DNA of 64,000 nucleotides from an uncultured bacterium (GTDB taxonomy: Bacteria; Verrucomicrobiota; Kiritimatiellia; CAIKKV01): positions 80,757 through 144,756 of the forward strand of contig CALHRZ010000010.1 of NCBI GenBank assembly GCA_938038445.1, given 5' to 3'. The notes beneath the pieces are model-generated. The model made no database searches and had not been told where the DNA came from. It saw only the letters and a program-made list of their open reading frames with translations. The translations under genes and the position numbers were made by a program. Shown in pieces: positions 1-10,300 of the stretch; positions within the stretch are counted from its first letter, which is position 1; every line of letters starts with the position of its first letter.

Positions 1-694
1 CGCGTGCAAAGGCGGCGATCAGAGCGGGAAGATTTTTGTAAGGGTCTGAGCGACCGACGTAAAGAATCTCGCGGCTATCCGTGGGTGAGCGGGCGATTCG
101 GCCGCCGGCGGGCGGCCGAAAGAGGGGGGAAACGCCGTTCCATATCGCCCGAACCCGGCCGTGTTCAGCGTCCGGGATGTTCAGGGTGCGAATACAATCG
201 GTTCGGGCGGTGCGGCTAACACAGAGGATGATATCCGCCCGACGGGCTGTTTCATGCATCAGCCATCGGTAGAGTGGGAAAAGGCGGGATTTTCGGGAAC
301 GAGGGGCGTGGTCGGGGAATAGAAGGGGGATCACATCATGAATGGTGACGACGAGGCGGCAGGGGCCTTCCCGTTTGCGGGAGAAGGCGGGAAGAGGGAT
401 CAGATAGTTGGGGGCATGGTAGAGGTCGGCGGCCGCCTTTTTCAGCAGGGAGCCGAAGAAGAGTTGGTTCTGGAGGCTGAACAGGGGCCAGGGAACAATC
501 TGGGTTTCGATGTGCGGATTGTGCTGAAGGTGAGAATGCGCGAGGGTACGGTCACGGATATCGGCGCTTCCGAAGAGGACGAGGAAGCGATGGGGGGGAT
601 TCAAGCGTCCGTAGGCGGCGAGCAATTCACGGCAGTACGTGCCGATCCCACTGAGCTGGGGAAAGATCCATCGGGCATCGAAGACAATTTTCAT
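1..694 (-). CDS. Glycosyltransferase family 4 protein, 3' end cut by window edge
   Basis: An open minus-strand frame runs from an ATG at 694 to the left edge, giving at least 231 residues. The N-terminus MKIVFDARWIFPQLSGIGTY is typical of GT4 sugar transferases (GT-B fold), with the G-I-G-T-Y acceptor-side loop. Further on are VVTIHDVIPLLFPD, the VSRTAR segment and EILYVGRSDPYKNLPALI, where the C-terminal nucleotide-sugar domain begins. The ATG overlaps the stop of the upstream glycosyltransferase as ATGA, so the two are probably translationally coupled. It likely transfers a sugar from an NDP-sugar to a cell-surface glycan or lipid acceptor; the substrate cannot be read. A 7-base C run (plus-strand G run near 592-598) is in frame. 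The catalytic C-terminal E-x7-E motif lies outside the window. Confidence 0.85.
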   Translation of the reverse strand, partial: MKIVFDARWIFPQLSGIGTYCRELLAAYGRLNPPHRFLVLFGSADIRDRTLAHSHLQHNPHIETQIVPWPLFSLQNQLFFGSLLKKAAADLYHAPNYLIPLPAFSRKREGPCRLVVTIHDVIPLLFPDHAPRSRKSRLFPLYRWLMHETARRADIILCVSRTARTDCIRTLNIPDAEHGRVRAIWNGVSPLFRPPAGGRIARSPTDSREILYVGRSDPYKNLPALIAAFAR

Positions 695-1812
695 GTGGTG
701 GCGATCGTGCGATAGGCCAACCAGGTGAGACGGGCGGTCTCTTCCCAGCGGAAACGGGCGGCGTGGGCGAGTCCGCGTTGTATGACCGCATCGCGTTGAG
801 TGGAAGAGGAAAGGAGTTCGAGAATTTCAAACGCCCACACGGACGGATCGGTGATCGGGAGGAGGGCGGCCGCTCCGCCCGCGAGCACTTCGGGGAAGGA
901 GCCGCAGTTTGAGGCGAAGACGGGCGTTCCGCAGGCCATGGCTTCTAGAGGCGGAAGGCCGAATCCTTCGTAATGGGAGGGGATCAGCAGCGCATCGGCG
1001 CAGGCGTAGAGGGAAGGAAGATCCGTGTCGGGGACGTTGCGCACCCACCGAATGCGGGAGCGGCACGGGGAACGGCGGATGCGATCCCAAATCGCCTCCA
1101 TTTTCCATCCCGGTCCACCGGCAAGGAGAAGATGGCCTGGGTAATCCTTGAGGGCTTCGAATACCTCCACGAGGAAGGGGATGTTTTTACGCGGTTCGAT
1201 GGTTCCGACGTGAAGGAGAAAGGCGGGGGGGAGAGAAAGACGGGAGCGGGCGGCGGACTTTTCTTCGGGGGACAAGGGATGGAATTCGGGGGAGACGCCC
1301 AAGGGGGTGCAGAAAATTCGGGATGGATCCACGTGGAGCAGCGCCGATATTTCGGATGCGCTGAAACGGGAGATGGTGATGATGGCATTGCATCTTTGAA
1401 CGGTACGGGGAATGGTTTGTTCCAAGTGGCGGAGGTTGCGGCTTTCGATGAATTCCGGGTATCGCAAAAAAGCGAGGTCGTGCAGAGAGACAACCGATCG
1501 TCCGGATTTGAGGGGAGGCAGATAGAAGTTGGGAAAGTGATAGAGATCGGAAAGTCCCACAAAGCGATTGTACGATGGAACACCGAACGTTTTCCAGAGC
1601 GCCATCGCGACGCGGCCTGGAAAGCGGATGGGGAGAAAGCGGACTCCGGCGATGCGGAGAGGAGGACCTCTTCGGCGCCAGTCGAACCAGGCATAAAGCA
1701 ACGCATCATCCGGCCCGGCCTCGGCAGGGAGGTGTTGTGCTAACATCCGCGTATAGCGGCCGATGCCGGCCAAGGGGCCGCACGCCGGTTGGATATCCAG
1801 GCAGACTTTCAT
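691..1812 (-). CDS. Glycosyltransferase family 4 protein
   Basis: A 373-residue GT-B fold glycosyltransferase. The N-terminus MKVCLDIQPACGPLAGIGRY carries the GT4 acceptor-domain G-I-G-R-Y loop. The middle has VVSLHDLAFLRYPEF and ITISRFSASEI. The C-terminal domain shows FLLHVGTIEPRKNIPFLVEV, ADALLIPSHYEGFGLPPLEA and MACGTPVFASNCGSFPEV, the usual E-x7-E region that binds the sugar nucleotide. Length is normal for the family. It precedes and overlaps by 4 bases a second GT4 gene, suggesting a two-enzyme step in surface polysaccharide or glycolipid assembly. It diverges from rsmI over 59 bases. Family assignment is firm, substrate unknown. Confidence 0.9.
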   Translation of the reverse strand: MKVCLDIQPACGPLAGIGRYTRMLAQHLPAEAGPDDALLYAWFDWRRRGPPLRIAGVRFLPIRFPGRVAMALWKTFGVPSYNRFVGLSDLYHFPNFYLPPLKSGRSVVSLHDLAFLRYPEFIESRNLRHLEQTIPRTVQRCNAIITISRFSASEISALLHVDPSRIFCTPLGVSPEFHPLSPEEKSAARSRLSLPPAFLLHVGTIEPRKNIPFLVEVFEALKDYPGHLLLAGGPGWKMEAIWDRIRRSPCRSRIRWVRNVPDTDLPSLYACADALLIPSHYEGFGLPPLEAMACGTPVFASNCGSFPEVLAGGAAALLPITDPSVWAFEILELLSSSTQRDAVIQRGLAHAARFRWEETARLTWLAYRTIATT

Positions 1813-1871
1813 AGGCCGATTGCTATTATCCCTGAGGTTCGCTAGAGTACAAGTCGAAAGGAAATCTCCCC

Positions 1872-2645
1872 TTGGATAGGGAAGTTCGGATGCGTGTGAA
1901 GGAAAGGGGATCGGTTGATGGTGCCGACCCGGCGAAAGGGAATCATTTGGCTGCCGAGGAGAAGCTACCCGCGGGTCTCTATCTGGTTGGGACGCCGATG
2001 GGCAACATGGAAGACATCACCCTTCGTGCTTTGAAGACGCTGCGGCATGCGGATGTGATTTTTGCGGAGGATACGCGGCACACGGCTCGGCTGCTGGAGC
2101 GGCATGGTCTTCCGATTGCCCCGCTTCGAAGTTGCCATCGTTTCAATGAAGCCGCAAGGGCGGCCGAGGTGGTGGAATGGGTCGAGCGAGGGAAAATCGT
2201 GGCGCTTGTGACGAATGCCGGGATGCCTGGGGTGTCGGATCCTGGGGCCCGTATTGTGCGGGCCGTGCGGGGGGCGGGGCAGAGGGTGGTGGTCGTTCCG
2301 GGTCCTTCAGCGGTGACCGCGGCCTTGGCGCTTTCGGGTTATGGACGAGGAGAAGGGTTTTGGTTTGAAGGATTTCTTCCACGACGGTCGGCCGCGAGGC
2401 GCCGGCGTTTGGACTTTCTAAAAAATCTGGAGGTTCCGGCCGTTCTGTTCGAGTCTCCTTATCGTTTGATGGATTTTTTGGAAGACGCCGCGGGGGTATT
2501 AGAGACACGGCGGCTCTTTGTCGCGCGAGAACTGACCAAAGCGTTTGAAGAGGGAATCGAAGGGACCTCGGCCGAGTTACGGCAACATTTTGTGTTGCAT
2601 CCCCCTCGGGGAGAGTTTGTCATTGTTTTAGCGCCGGTGGATTGA
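1872..2645 (+). CDS. rsmI: 16S rRNA (cytidine(1402)-2'-O)-methyltransferase
   Basis: RsmI methylates the 2'-O of C1402 in 16S rRNA using S-adenosylmethionine, in the cytoplasm. The family signatures are all present: LYLVGTPMGNMEDITLRAL near the N-terminus, FAEDTRHTARLLERH, VTNAGMPGVSDPGARIVRA, VVPGPSAVTAALALSGY, FEGFLPRR and FESPYRLMDFLED. At 257 residues it is slightly shorter than E. coli RsmI. The start is ambiguous: TTG at 1872 follows AAAGGAAA with good spacing, and an in-frame ATG lies at 1890. Both sit well before the conserved core, so function is unaffected. It diverges from the glycosyltransferase at 691-1812 and is followed by the STAS gene after about 50 bases. Confidence 0.95.
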   Translation: MDREVRMRVKERGSVDGADPAKGNHLAAEEKLPAGLYLVGTPMGNMEDITLRALKTLRHADVIFAEDTRHTARLLERHGLPIAPLRSCHRFNEAARAAEVVEWVERGKIVALVTNAGMPGVSDPGARIVRAVRGAGQRVVVVPGPSAVTAALALSGYGRGEGFWFEGFLPRRSAARRRRLDFLKNLEVPAVLFESPYRLMDFLEDAAGVLETRRLFVARELTKAFEEGIEGTSAELRQHFVLHPPRGEFVIVLAPVD

Positions 2646-2696
2646 CTCCTGTGGCAAAGGGGGGTAGGATGGAGAGATTGAATACAAGGACGATGA

Positions 2697-3227
2697 ATGA
2701 ACGGCGAGAGCGACAGTCTATTGGTCGGAGTTCAGCTGCCGTTGGCGGTGGCGGCCGTAGTTGGGCGCGGGACGTTTAAGCTGGCGCCGGCCCTCAAGCA
2801 ATTTGGCCTTTCCGCTCTCGGCGGGGGTTGCCTGCGGTTGATAATCGATATGGGACGATGTACGGGCATGGACAGTACCTTCATGGGTGTGGTGGGAGGG
2901 TTGGCCATGCGGTACCGAAAAGAGAAAAACGGCGAAGTGGCGATGGTTCGGCTCAGCGGGAAGAATCGAGCGCTTCTTCAGACGTTGGGACTGGACCGAT
3001 CGATTCGATTGGAAGAGAATGCGGCGGATCTTCGGGATGTTTCCATTTCCCTTCAGCCGGCGGTGCCTACTCCTGCGGACCACGCGGCGTTGACGCAGAC
3101 GATGCTGGCCGCCCACCAAATGCTTGCCGACATTTCGCCACAGAACCGCGAAAAATTCAAGGATGTGCTCGCTTATCTGGAAGAGGATGCCAAACGGGAT
3201 TCGGGGGTACCGGATTCGAAGGGATGA
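2697..3227 (+). CDS. STAS-domain protein, anti-sigma-factor-antagonist type
   Basis: A 176-residue protein with a STAS fold in residues about 10-115. The segment IDMGRCTGMDSTFMGVVGGL matches the helix carrying the phosphorylatable Ser/Thr in SpoIIAA/RsbV-type proteins (D-S-T). In known systems the unphosphorylated STAS protein sequesters an anti-sigma kinase. The C-terminal 60 residues (about 115-176) are an acidic helical extension outside the domain. The stop overlaps the start of the SpoIIE-type phosphatase as ATGA, so this protein is its probable substrate. An in-frame upstream ATG does not exist; a second ATG at 2693 is in another frame. No RsbW/SpoIIAB-like kinase is visible in the window. 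Confidence 0.85.
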   Translation: MNGESDSLLVGVQLPLAVAAVVGRGTFKLAPALKQFGLSALGGGCLRLIIDMGRCTGMDSTFMGVVGGLAMRYRKEKNGEVAMVRLSGKNRALLQTLGLDRSIRLEENAADLRDVSISLQPAVPTPADHAALTQTMLAAHQMLADISPQNREKFKDVLAYLEEDAKRDSGVPDSKG

Positions 3228-4759
3228 CGGGGGCGCTTTTCCATTACACCTTGTGGGACGTGAGCATTCTGGCCGGCCTCTTTCTGGTGCTTTCGGCCGC
3301 CGTAGTGATTTTGTTTCATCGGGTCACCGTTCTGCAGAAACGGCTTATTGCCTTGAAGCGGGAGCAGGAGGTTGCCATGGGATTCGTCCACGACGTGGGA
3401 GATGTGTTTGCCGACGTGGACGAGGTGGACATGGCCGGTCTTCTTCAGCGGGTTCTTTTTTACGCACTTCGGACCACCCGAGCGGCCGCAGGAGCGGCTT
3501 ATTTGCTCGATCGGGATCAGGAGTGGCTGCTTCCGATGGCCACCACGGGGGTATTTCCTCCGATCGTTGGGGGGTTGGACAATGGGTACGAACGGGCCTT
3601 CAGCAAAACTCGCCATGTGGAACAACTGGCCCGGCAACAGGCCGCGCGGTTGGGTGAGGGTCTGGTTGGGGAAGTTGCCAAACTGAATCGGGCTATTTTG
3701 ATTCCCGTGGCGGAGACGGATCCCCGTGTTCCTCGTTTTCACGATGAGTTTTTAACCATTCATTCCATTCTCCTGGTCCCGATGCGATTTCGTCGGGAAG
3801 TCATGGGGGTGTTGGCGGTTGTGAACCGGGTGGATGGGGAAGGATTTACCGAGGGAGATCGCAACGTATTGCAAGCCTTGGCTGATCAGGCCTCGGTGAG
3901 CCTTCATTATGCCCAACTTCATGCGGCACTTCACGAAAAGGATGCGATGGACCGCGATCTGATGGCCGCCAAACGCATACAATGGGCGCTTCTGCCGAAG
4001 GAGATTCCTCAGATGCCGGGTCTGGAGCTTGCGGGATACAGCGCATCGGCGCGACAGGTTGGAGGAGACTATTACGATGTGGTGGATGTGGATGCGGACC
4101 ATTTGGGGATTGCCATTGCCGATGTTTCCGGTAAAAGCATTTCCGGGGCGATTCTGATGGCGGTTTGCCGTAGTCTGCTTCGCTTGATCGCTCGCAATTG
4201 CCGGAGTCCGCGCGAGACCCTGATTCGGTTGAACCGAATGATTTCGGCAGACCTGCCGGAAGACATGTTTGTGACATTTCTGTATTTGGTTGTGAACCGG
4301 CGGACCCGGGTGATGCAGGTGGCGCGGGCCGGCCATGTTCCTCCGTTGGTTTATCAAGCGGCGACCGGTCGGATCACCGCTGTCCAGGCGCAGGGGATCG
4401 GCGTTGGGCTCCTGGACCCGGAGGCGTTTGCCGATGCGCTGCAGGAGCAGACCCTTGCCCTGTCGCCGGGGGATGTGGTGGTTGGCTATACGGATGGGGT
4501 GACGGAAGCGATGGACAAGGCGGGGAGTGAATGGGGAGAGGTGAGCCTGGGAATGGCCGTTCAATCCGCCCTGGTCGAGGCGCCTACGGCGTCGGCCGGG
4601 CTGATTCTGGAAGAGGTGAAAAAACGGATGATGCAATTTATCGGTGCCACGCCGTTGTATGACGACATGACGCTCGTCGTGATTCGAATGACATTGGGAT
4701 TGGAGGAAAGAAAATCCGACGATGAAAAAACAAACGGAGGAACGGAATACGTCATTTGA
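3224..4759 (+). CDS. Membrane-anchored GAF/SpoIIE-type (PP2C) serine phosphatase, RsbU-like
   Basis: The 511-residue product starts at the ATG overlapping the STAS stop (ATGA), although the frame is open further upstream. Residues about 10-32 (WDVSILAGLFLVLSAAVVIL) form one membrane helix. Residues about 55-215 look like a GAF sensor domain. Residues about 240-500 are a SpoIIE/PP2C phosphatase: GGDYYDVVDVD (about 280), IADVSGKSISGAI (about 300), GYTDGVTEAMD (about 421) and YDDMTLVVIRM near the end, with the metal-binding Asp residues present. It should dephosphorylate the neighbouring STAS protein and thereby activate a sigma factor or effector. The 3' end overlaps grpE by 38 bases, which places partner-switching regulation in a chaperone operon. 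Confidence 0.9.
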   Translation: MTGALFHYTLWDVSILAGLFLVLSAAVVILFHRVTVLQKRLIALKREQEVAMGFVHDVGDVFADVDEVDMAGLLQRVLFYALRTTRAAAGAAYLLDRDQEWLLPMATTGVFPPIVGGLDNGYERAFSKTRHVEQLARQQAARLGEGLVGEVAKLNRAILIPVAETDPRVPRFHDEFLTIHSILLVPMRFRREVMGVLAVVNRVDGEGFTEGDRNVLQALADQASVSLHYAQLHAALHEKDAMDRDLMAAKRIQWALLPKEIPQMPGLELAGYSASARQVGGDYYDVVDVDADHLGIAIADVSGKSISGAILMAVCRSLLRLIARNCRSPRETLIRLNRMISADLPEDMFVTFLYLVVNRRTRVMQVARAGHVPPLVYQAATGRITAVQAQGIGVGLLDPEAFADALQEQTLALSPGDVVVGYTDGVTEAMDKAGSEWGEVSLGMAVQSALVEAPTASAGLILEEVKKRMMQFIGATPLYDDMTLVVIRMTLGLEERKSDDEKTNGGTEYVI

Positions 4760-5369
4760 TCCGTCCGGCTCGGCGGCATCCCAGGAGTCTGGGGTGAATG
4801 AGAAAGAGCCGGAACCCGTTATCGAAGCGCCGGAGGGTTTCGGATCGGAGCAGGAGGAGTTACCGCCTCCCCCGCCGCCTCGACCGGAACCGTCGCCGGA
4901 GGCGCAGGAGGTCATCCGACTTCGGGATTGCCTGATTCGTCTCCAGGCGGATTTTGAGAATGTCCGCAAACGGCACCTGCGGGAGCGGGAGCAATGGATT
5001 CAGATGGCCGAGGAAGCCTTGGTGAGGGATCTGATTCCCGTGCTCGATCATTTTGAATATGGGATCCGTCAGGCGGAAGCGGAAGCGGAAGCCAAGCGGT
5101 ATGCGGAAGGCATGCGGTTGATTCTGACGGAATTTCAGGAATGTCTGCGGCGCCATGGTGTGGAAATCTTCCATGCGGTGGGGCACCCCTTCGATCCGGC
5201 AATGCACGAGGCGGTTGCGCATGTTCCTTCCGAGCAGGCGGAGGGGGTCAACGTGTCTCAGATGGTTCCAGGCTATCGGATGGGCGGACGTCTTTTGCGT
5301 CCGGCGCAGGTCGTGGTCTCCAGCGGTCCTTCGGTGCCGGCCTCGACCGATCAAACACGAACGGGATGA
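4722..5369 (+). CDS. grpE: Nucleotide exchange factor GrpE
   Basis: GrpE releases ADP from DnaK in the Hsp70 cycle. The 215-residue sequence has a disordered, acidic and proline-rich N-terminus (about 1-65, with PPPPPP near 45), then the coiled-coil RLQADFENVRKRHLRER, the LIPVLDHFEYGI core, and the beta-wing with HPFDPAMHEAVAHVPSE and the MVPGYRMGGRLLRPAQVVVS ending. The start lies inside the phosphatase gene, with GGAGGAAAG upstream. dnaJ follows 6 bases later. dnaK is not in the window. No CIRCE element is visible upstream, so heat-shock control may come from elsewhere. Confidence 0.95.
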   Translation: MKKQTEERNTSFDPSGSAASQESGVNEKEPEPVIEAPEGFGSEQEELPPPPPPRPEPSPEAQEVIRLRDCLIRLQADFENVRKRHLREREQWIQMAEEALVRDLIPVLDHFEYGIRQAEAEAEAKRYAEGMRLILTEFQECLRRHGVEIFHAVGHPFDPAMHEAVAHVPSEQAEGVNVSQMVPGYRMGGRLLRPAQVVVSSGPSVPASTDQTRTG

Positions 5370-5375
5370 TGTGTC

Positions 5376-6551
5376 ATGGCGGATCGGGATTATTATGAGT
5401 TGTTAGGGGTAGAACGGAGCGCGACACCGGAAGAGATCAAGAAGGCCTATCGCAAACTTGCCCTTCAATATCATCCGGATCGCAACCCCGGCAACAAGGA
5501 AGCGGAGGCAAAGTTCAAGGAGATCAGCGAAGCGTATGAAGTATTAAGCGACCCTGAGAAGCGGCGCCGCTACGACCAGTTTGGCCATGAGGGCGTTCGT
5601 TCCTCCTTCGGCCCCGGCGGTTTTGATTTTCAACGCGATTTTTCTCACTTTGACGACCTGCAGGAGATTCTGGGCAGTCTCTTCGGCGGTGGCGGGGGCC
5701 TATTCGAGGAGATGTTTCAGAGTGCGGGGCGGCGACGCACCACGCGGAACGGTCCGCAGCCGGGTTCCGACTTGCAATTTGAAATGGACATAGATCTCGA
5801 AGAGGCCCTATTTGGGTCGAAACGAGAAGTCACCCTTCCGATGGAGGAGGACTGTTCCCGGTGTGGGGGGACGGGGGTGGAGCCTGGGAGTAAAGTGGAG
5901 ATTTGCCGTCGCTGTCGAGGAAATGGCGTGATTGTATCGGGCGGAGGCTTTTTCCAAATCCGTCAGACTTGCCCCGAATGTCAGGGGCAGGGTCAGACCG
6001 CCGGTACGGTTTGTCGGGACTGTCGCGGATCCGGACGCCGGAAAACTCGGCGAACGCTTACGATTACGATCCCCAAGGGGGTGTTCAACGGGGCACGCCT
6101 TCGTCTTGCGGGCAAGGGGGAACCGGGGACTCGCGGCGGACCTCCCGGCAATCTGTACATTGTTTTGCGTGTCCGGCCGCACCCTCTTTTCCAATGGGAG
6201 GATGCGGATTTGTATTGCGAGGTTCCGTTGCCGCTTGAAACGGCGGCGCTTGGCGGGACAATCGAGGTGCCGACGCCGGACGGTATGGCGGAAATCAAAA
6301 TCGAGCCTGGGACACAAACGGGGCGTGTTTATCGCCTTAAGGGAAAGGGAATGGTCCATTCCGGGAGGCATGCCCGCGGAGATTTGCTGGTCCGGATGGT
6401 GGTTCAGGTGCCGGTCCATTTGACGGCTGTTCAGAGACGCCTGCTGCGCGAGTTGCAACAGCAGAGTACCGATGCCCAGTATCCGGCTCTTTTGGATTAT
6501 CGTCAGAAAGTCGACACCTTTTACCAGCGTCAGCGGGAATTAGCCGGCTAG
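5376..6551 (+). CDS. dnaJ: Chaperone DnaJ
   Basis: A full-length type I DnaJ of 391 residues that delivers clients to DnaK and stimulates its ATPase. The J domain spans about 1-70 with HPD at 33-35. A Gly/Phe-rich stretch follows (about 72-120). The zinc-binding domain has four repeats: [24 protein letters not shown] and CRDCRGSG. The C-terminal peptide-binding domains end in a helical dimerisation region. The start is a clear ATG six bases after the grpE stop, with only a weak Shine-Dalgarno, so coupling to grpE is likely. rsmE follows after 26 bases. Confidence 0.97.
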   Translation: MADRDYYELLGVERSATPEEIKKAYRKLALQYHPDRNPGNKEAEAKFKEISEAYEVLSDPEKRRRYDQFGHEGVRSSFGPGGFDFQRDFSHFDDLQEILGSLFGGGGGLFEEMFQSAGRRRTTRNGPQPGSDLQFEMDIDLEEALFGSKREVTLPMEEDCSRCGGTGVEPGSKVEICRRCRGNGVIVSGGGFFQIRQTCPECQGQGQTAGTVCRDCRGSGRRKTRRTLTITIPKGVFNGARLRLAGKGEPGTRGGPPGNLYIVLRVRPHPLFQWEDADLYCEVPLPLETAALGGTIEVPTPDGMAEIKIEPGTQTGRVYRLKGKGMVHSGRHARGDLLVRMVVQVPVHLTAVQRRLLRELQQQSTDAQYPALLDYRQKVDTFYQRQRELAG

Positions 6552-6577
6552 AGGAGCGGGAGGGCGTTGCACGGGTC

Positions 6578-7366
6578 ATGAATTCACTTCCTCGCGCATA
6601 TGTCCCCTCGGAAGGATGGGCAAATTCAGAATCCGTCTTGCTTCCGACGTCCGAATGGCACCACTTGGTGAAAGTGCTTCGACTCGGCGAAGGCGATCGC
6701 CTGATTCTCTTTGATGGAACCGGACGTGAGGCCGAAGGCATTATAGAAGGGCGGGCAAGCCGCCGGGTTCGTGTGATTCGCTTATGGCGGCGGGAGGCGG
6801 GATCGGTTTCGTTGGTGCTTTATCAGGCGGTGCTAAAGCAAGAGGCGATGGACTGTGTGATCCGCAAGGCGGTAGAGCTGGGCGTATCGGATTTTTGGCC
6901 CGTGGAAGCCGATCGTTCCATTCCCCGCATCCTGGGTGAACGGGCGGCGGCGCGCGGGGAGCGGTGGCGCACGATTGCCCTGGATGCGGCGCGTCAATGC
7001 CAGATCGTTCGGCTTCCTGCGATTCATCCGGTGGTTCGGCTGGAGACGGTGCTTGAGGATCTGCCAGGGTTGGATTGTGTTTTTGTAGGATCGCTCATGG
7101 CGGGAAGCCGCCCTTTGTTGAGCGATGCGCTGCCGCTTTTGGAAGTCGTGGCACGGCGGGGTCGCGCAGGGGTTGGGCTTTTTATTGGGCCGGAAGGGGA
7201 TTGGACGGAAGCGGAGCACGAGCGACTGGTGCGTGCAGGCGCTCGGCCTGTCACGTTTGGGGAGAACATTCTCCGTGCGGATACGGCGGCCTGTTATGGT
7301 TTGAGCGTGTTGCGGGCCCTTTTTACAGCGGGAGCCGAAATCCGCCGCTTCGATCTTCGCGTGTAA
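6578..7366 (+). CDS. rsmE: 16S rRNA (uracil(1498)-N(3))-methyltransferase
   Basis: RsmE uses S-adenosylmethionine to methylate U1498 in the ribosomal decoding region. The 262-residue product has an N-terminal PUA-like part (HHLVKVLRLGEGDRLILFDG) and a C-terminal SPOUT knot: LYQAVLKQEAMDCVIRKAVE, FIGPEGDWTEAEHERLV and FGENILRADTAACYGLSVL, the latter two being hallmark cofactor-binding segments. The dnaJ-rsmE order is common in many bacteria. Its last 44 bases overlap the convergent 3' end of the DUF2723 gene. Confidence 0.95.
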   Translation: MNSLPRAYVPSEGWANSESVLLPTSEWHHLVKVLRLGEGDRLILFDGTGREAEGIIEGRASRRVRVIRLWRREAGSVSLVLYQAVLKQEAMDCVIRKAVELGVSDFWPVEADRSIPRILGERAAARGERWRTIALDAARQCQIVRLPAIHPVVRLETVLEDLPGLDCVFVGSLMAGSRPLLSDALPLLEVVARRGRAGVGLFIGPEGDWTEAEHERLVRAGARPVTFGENILRADTAACYGLSVLRALFTAGAEIRRFDLRV

Positions 7367-10300
7367 GGGATTGAAAGACGGGGGTGTTTTTGATGGGGTT
7401 GAATCGGGCGTCCTGCCGCAGGCGGTACTTCGCTTCTTCGCCGCCGATGCGAATGGCTTGCGACATGGCTTGGAGGCAGCCTTCGCCGTCGTTCATGGCG
7501 AGTTGTATGGCGGCCAGATCAATCCACCCTTGACTGTCGGCCGGCGTACGGTCCAGATATTGCCGCATGGCGGCAGCGGCTTCAGAGAAGCGGCGGGCGT
7601 TGAGGAGGAGAAGGGCGACTCGGCGATAGACTTCCGCAGGCAGGGACGTGTTGGAAAGGATCGTTTGGCAGAGGTTGAGGAAGGCGGCGTCTTGACCGAG
7701 GAGGTGGTAGAGTTGGGCCAATTGGAGCGCATCCTGAACGGTTCCTTTGTTGGAGGCGAGGGCATTTTCCAATGCGCGGGCACGGGCGATGCGTTCTTCG
7801 CGTTGGCGGATTTCGTTGATGAATTCGGCGGCCCGGACATTGTTCGGGTCTTCTTTGGCGAAGGCTTCCATGAGGCGAATGCCGTCCGTAGCCCGGCCCC
7901 AACGGAGGTAGAGGTCGGCCAGCCGGAAGTTGGCTTCCGGGCTGAGGGGATAAAGGGCGTAGGATTCTGAGAAGGCTCGTTCCGCTTCGGGAAAAAGGCC
8001 GCGGAAGACATAGAGTCCTCCAATGGCCGATCGGAGCTTGGAAAAGGATTTTCGGGCCACGACATCGCGCTGGAAACGACGGTTGCTCGTTAACCGCCGG
8101 ACATACCAATCCCAGAAATCCATATCGTCGCGAATCTGCTGGGGGGTAAGAGCCGGCAGCGGGTCACGGTTGATTTTCATAATGAGACCGTGGGGCGTGA
8201 GGTAGGGATACATCCATTGGATGACATAGCTCTCCTCGACGTAGAAATCGTGGCGCCATTTATTGTAGTCAAAGATCATTTTGGCGAGGATGCCGTTGAT
8301 CAACATGACACCGGCAACGCCCTGGACACTGACTCGCCCCCCTTCAAAGGTGATGGCGGCGTTGGCAGGAACGCGGCCAGCCTGAACATCTTCCACGTAC
8401 TTATGGAAGGCTTGGTTGCCGTCCGAAACGGAGGGAATATAGATGGCGTCGCCGTAGAGATCCCGCATGACGCTCATGTAGGTGTTGTCCGCCAGTGCGT
8501 TCTGGGTGATGAGGAACACATCAGAGCGAACGCGCGCCGAGTAGATCATGTAGGTGGGCACGAACCGTCCCGGGTCCGTTCCGCCGAAAAAGACGGCGTT
8601 GGTACCCATTTCGGGAGGGTAAGCGGGATTGGGCAGCGGTTCTTCGTCGGGGGAGAGTTCTTCGAGGATGGCGCTTGCGCCGCGGAGTTGGTAGTTTCCG
8701 AACTGCCAGCCGAAGTCGTGTCCGTTCTGTTCCGCCCCTCCGACGATCCGTTCGATTTCGGGGTCGTAGTAATTCAGGTAGATGGGGGTCACAATGGTCA
8801 GGAGGGCGGCGCCTTGGGCGAGGAGGACGAGGCGATTTTCCCTGGGCAAGGCGGATTCGATTAACCCGAGAGTCAGAATGAGACCGTAGCCGATCCAGAG
8901 GGCATAGAGGCCGTGGGAAGAGATGAACTTTACCCGTTGGATGAACATATCCTGGATGTCGCCTTTGGGATTGGCCAGCACAATGAGGACGACACTCATG
9001 ACGAGAAAACCGGCGAGGGTGGTAATGATCCATTTGCGAGAATCATCGTCCACATCCATTTCCATCCAATGACGCCGGAACATGATCCAGTAGAGGAAAC
9101 CGGCACCGATCAGGGGAGCGGCGAGGAACAACGCGAGAACACCGGCCCGTTCGCGGCTTAGGAATGAAGGCGGAGGGGCGGTGAGGGAGGAGGGTTCCGG
9201 GAACGCAAGATCGAACAATCCGCGGGCATAAAGGGCGAGCATCACCACCAGTCCAACCAGTACCACAAAGACGACGGCCCGTTCCGATAGGGCTGCCGTT
9301 CTGCGGCCCCGGAGGCGTTCGAGCAGTTCATGAATTTCGCCGATGCCGAGCATGAAGCCGCCGATGACCAGCAGAGTGAGGATGAGTCCCGTTGAGAGGT
9401 AATAGAGTGGGGAAAGAAACAGGGCTTTGGCAACGAGGGGAGGGATATATTCTTCCGCCAAAACCAGCACGGTGATGAGAGCGGCCAAAAGGAGGGTCGC
9501 GTTGAGCAATCGGAAACGGATTTTTCCCAGCCGGAGGCCGAAGGCGGTGAATGGGAGAAAACCGAGAACGGCCAGGGGAAGAGTAAACTGATTGCGAAGG
9601 TCGGCAAGATATTCGCCGACTTGGACGATGAAGTTGCGGGAGAAAATGGAAGTGGGAATGATTTTTTCGTATTGACCGCGCGTAAGGGCGTGCTTAAACC
9701 CCTCCCACGTGCGGGGGTAGCCCCAATTCATGGGGGGATTGAATTCCGAGGCGATGGGCATGAAGCCGTAAAATGCCACTCCCAATTGAAGGCAGAGGGC
9801 GGTAAGTGCAACGGCGCGCCCGCGGGGAAGCCAGAAATACGCGAGCAAAAAACCGAGCAGGTTGAGAAAGAGATAGACGGCAAAGGTGAAGTGGGTGGGG
9901 TGGAGGATAGGAGGAAGCATTCTGTAGTCCAAGAGGCACCGAACCATGTCGAGCGGTCCGTTCAACGGCGGGTAAACAGGAGAGGCGTTGGGAATATCGG
10001 CATTGAGGGGCTTCCAGCGGAAAATGAGCAAGATGACCAACCCATACGGGATGCCCGTGAGGAGGAAATCGCGGAACAGGGCGAGATCCTTAAACAATAT
10101 TACGAGCACGAGGCAGGCAATAAGGAGGAGCAGTACCTGATAGTTTGTCAGGCCGAGTCCAAAGACGAAGGCCGTGATGTACAGCAGTTTATCGGATGGG
10201 CGCCGGACCCACACATAAACCAAGAGCATCACGAGCATCAGGAAAAAGGCGTTCAGCGCATAGACTTCCACGATGACCGATTGGGACCACATCACGGGGC

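Noticed and set aside
338-715. Plus-strand 125-codon ORF
   Set aside because: It is antisense to the clear GT4 coding frame that runs from 694 off the left edge.
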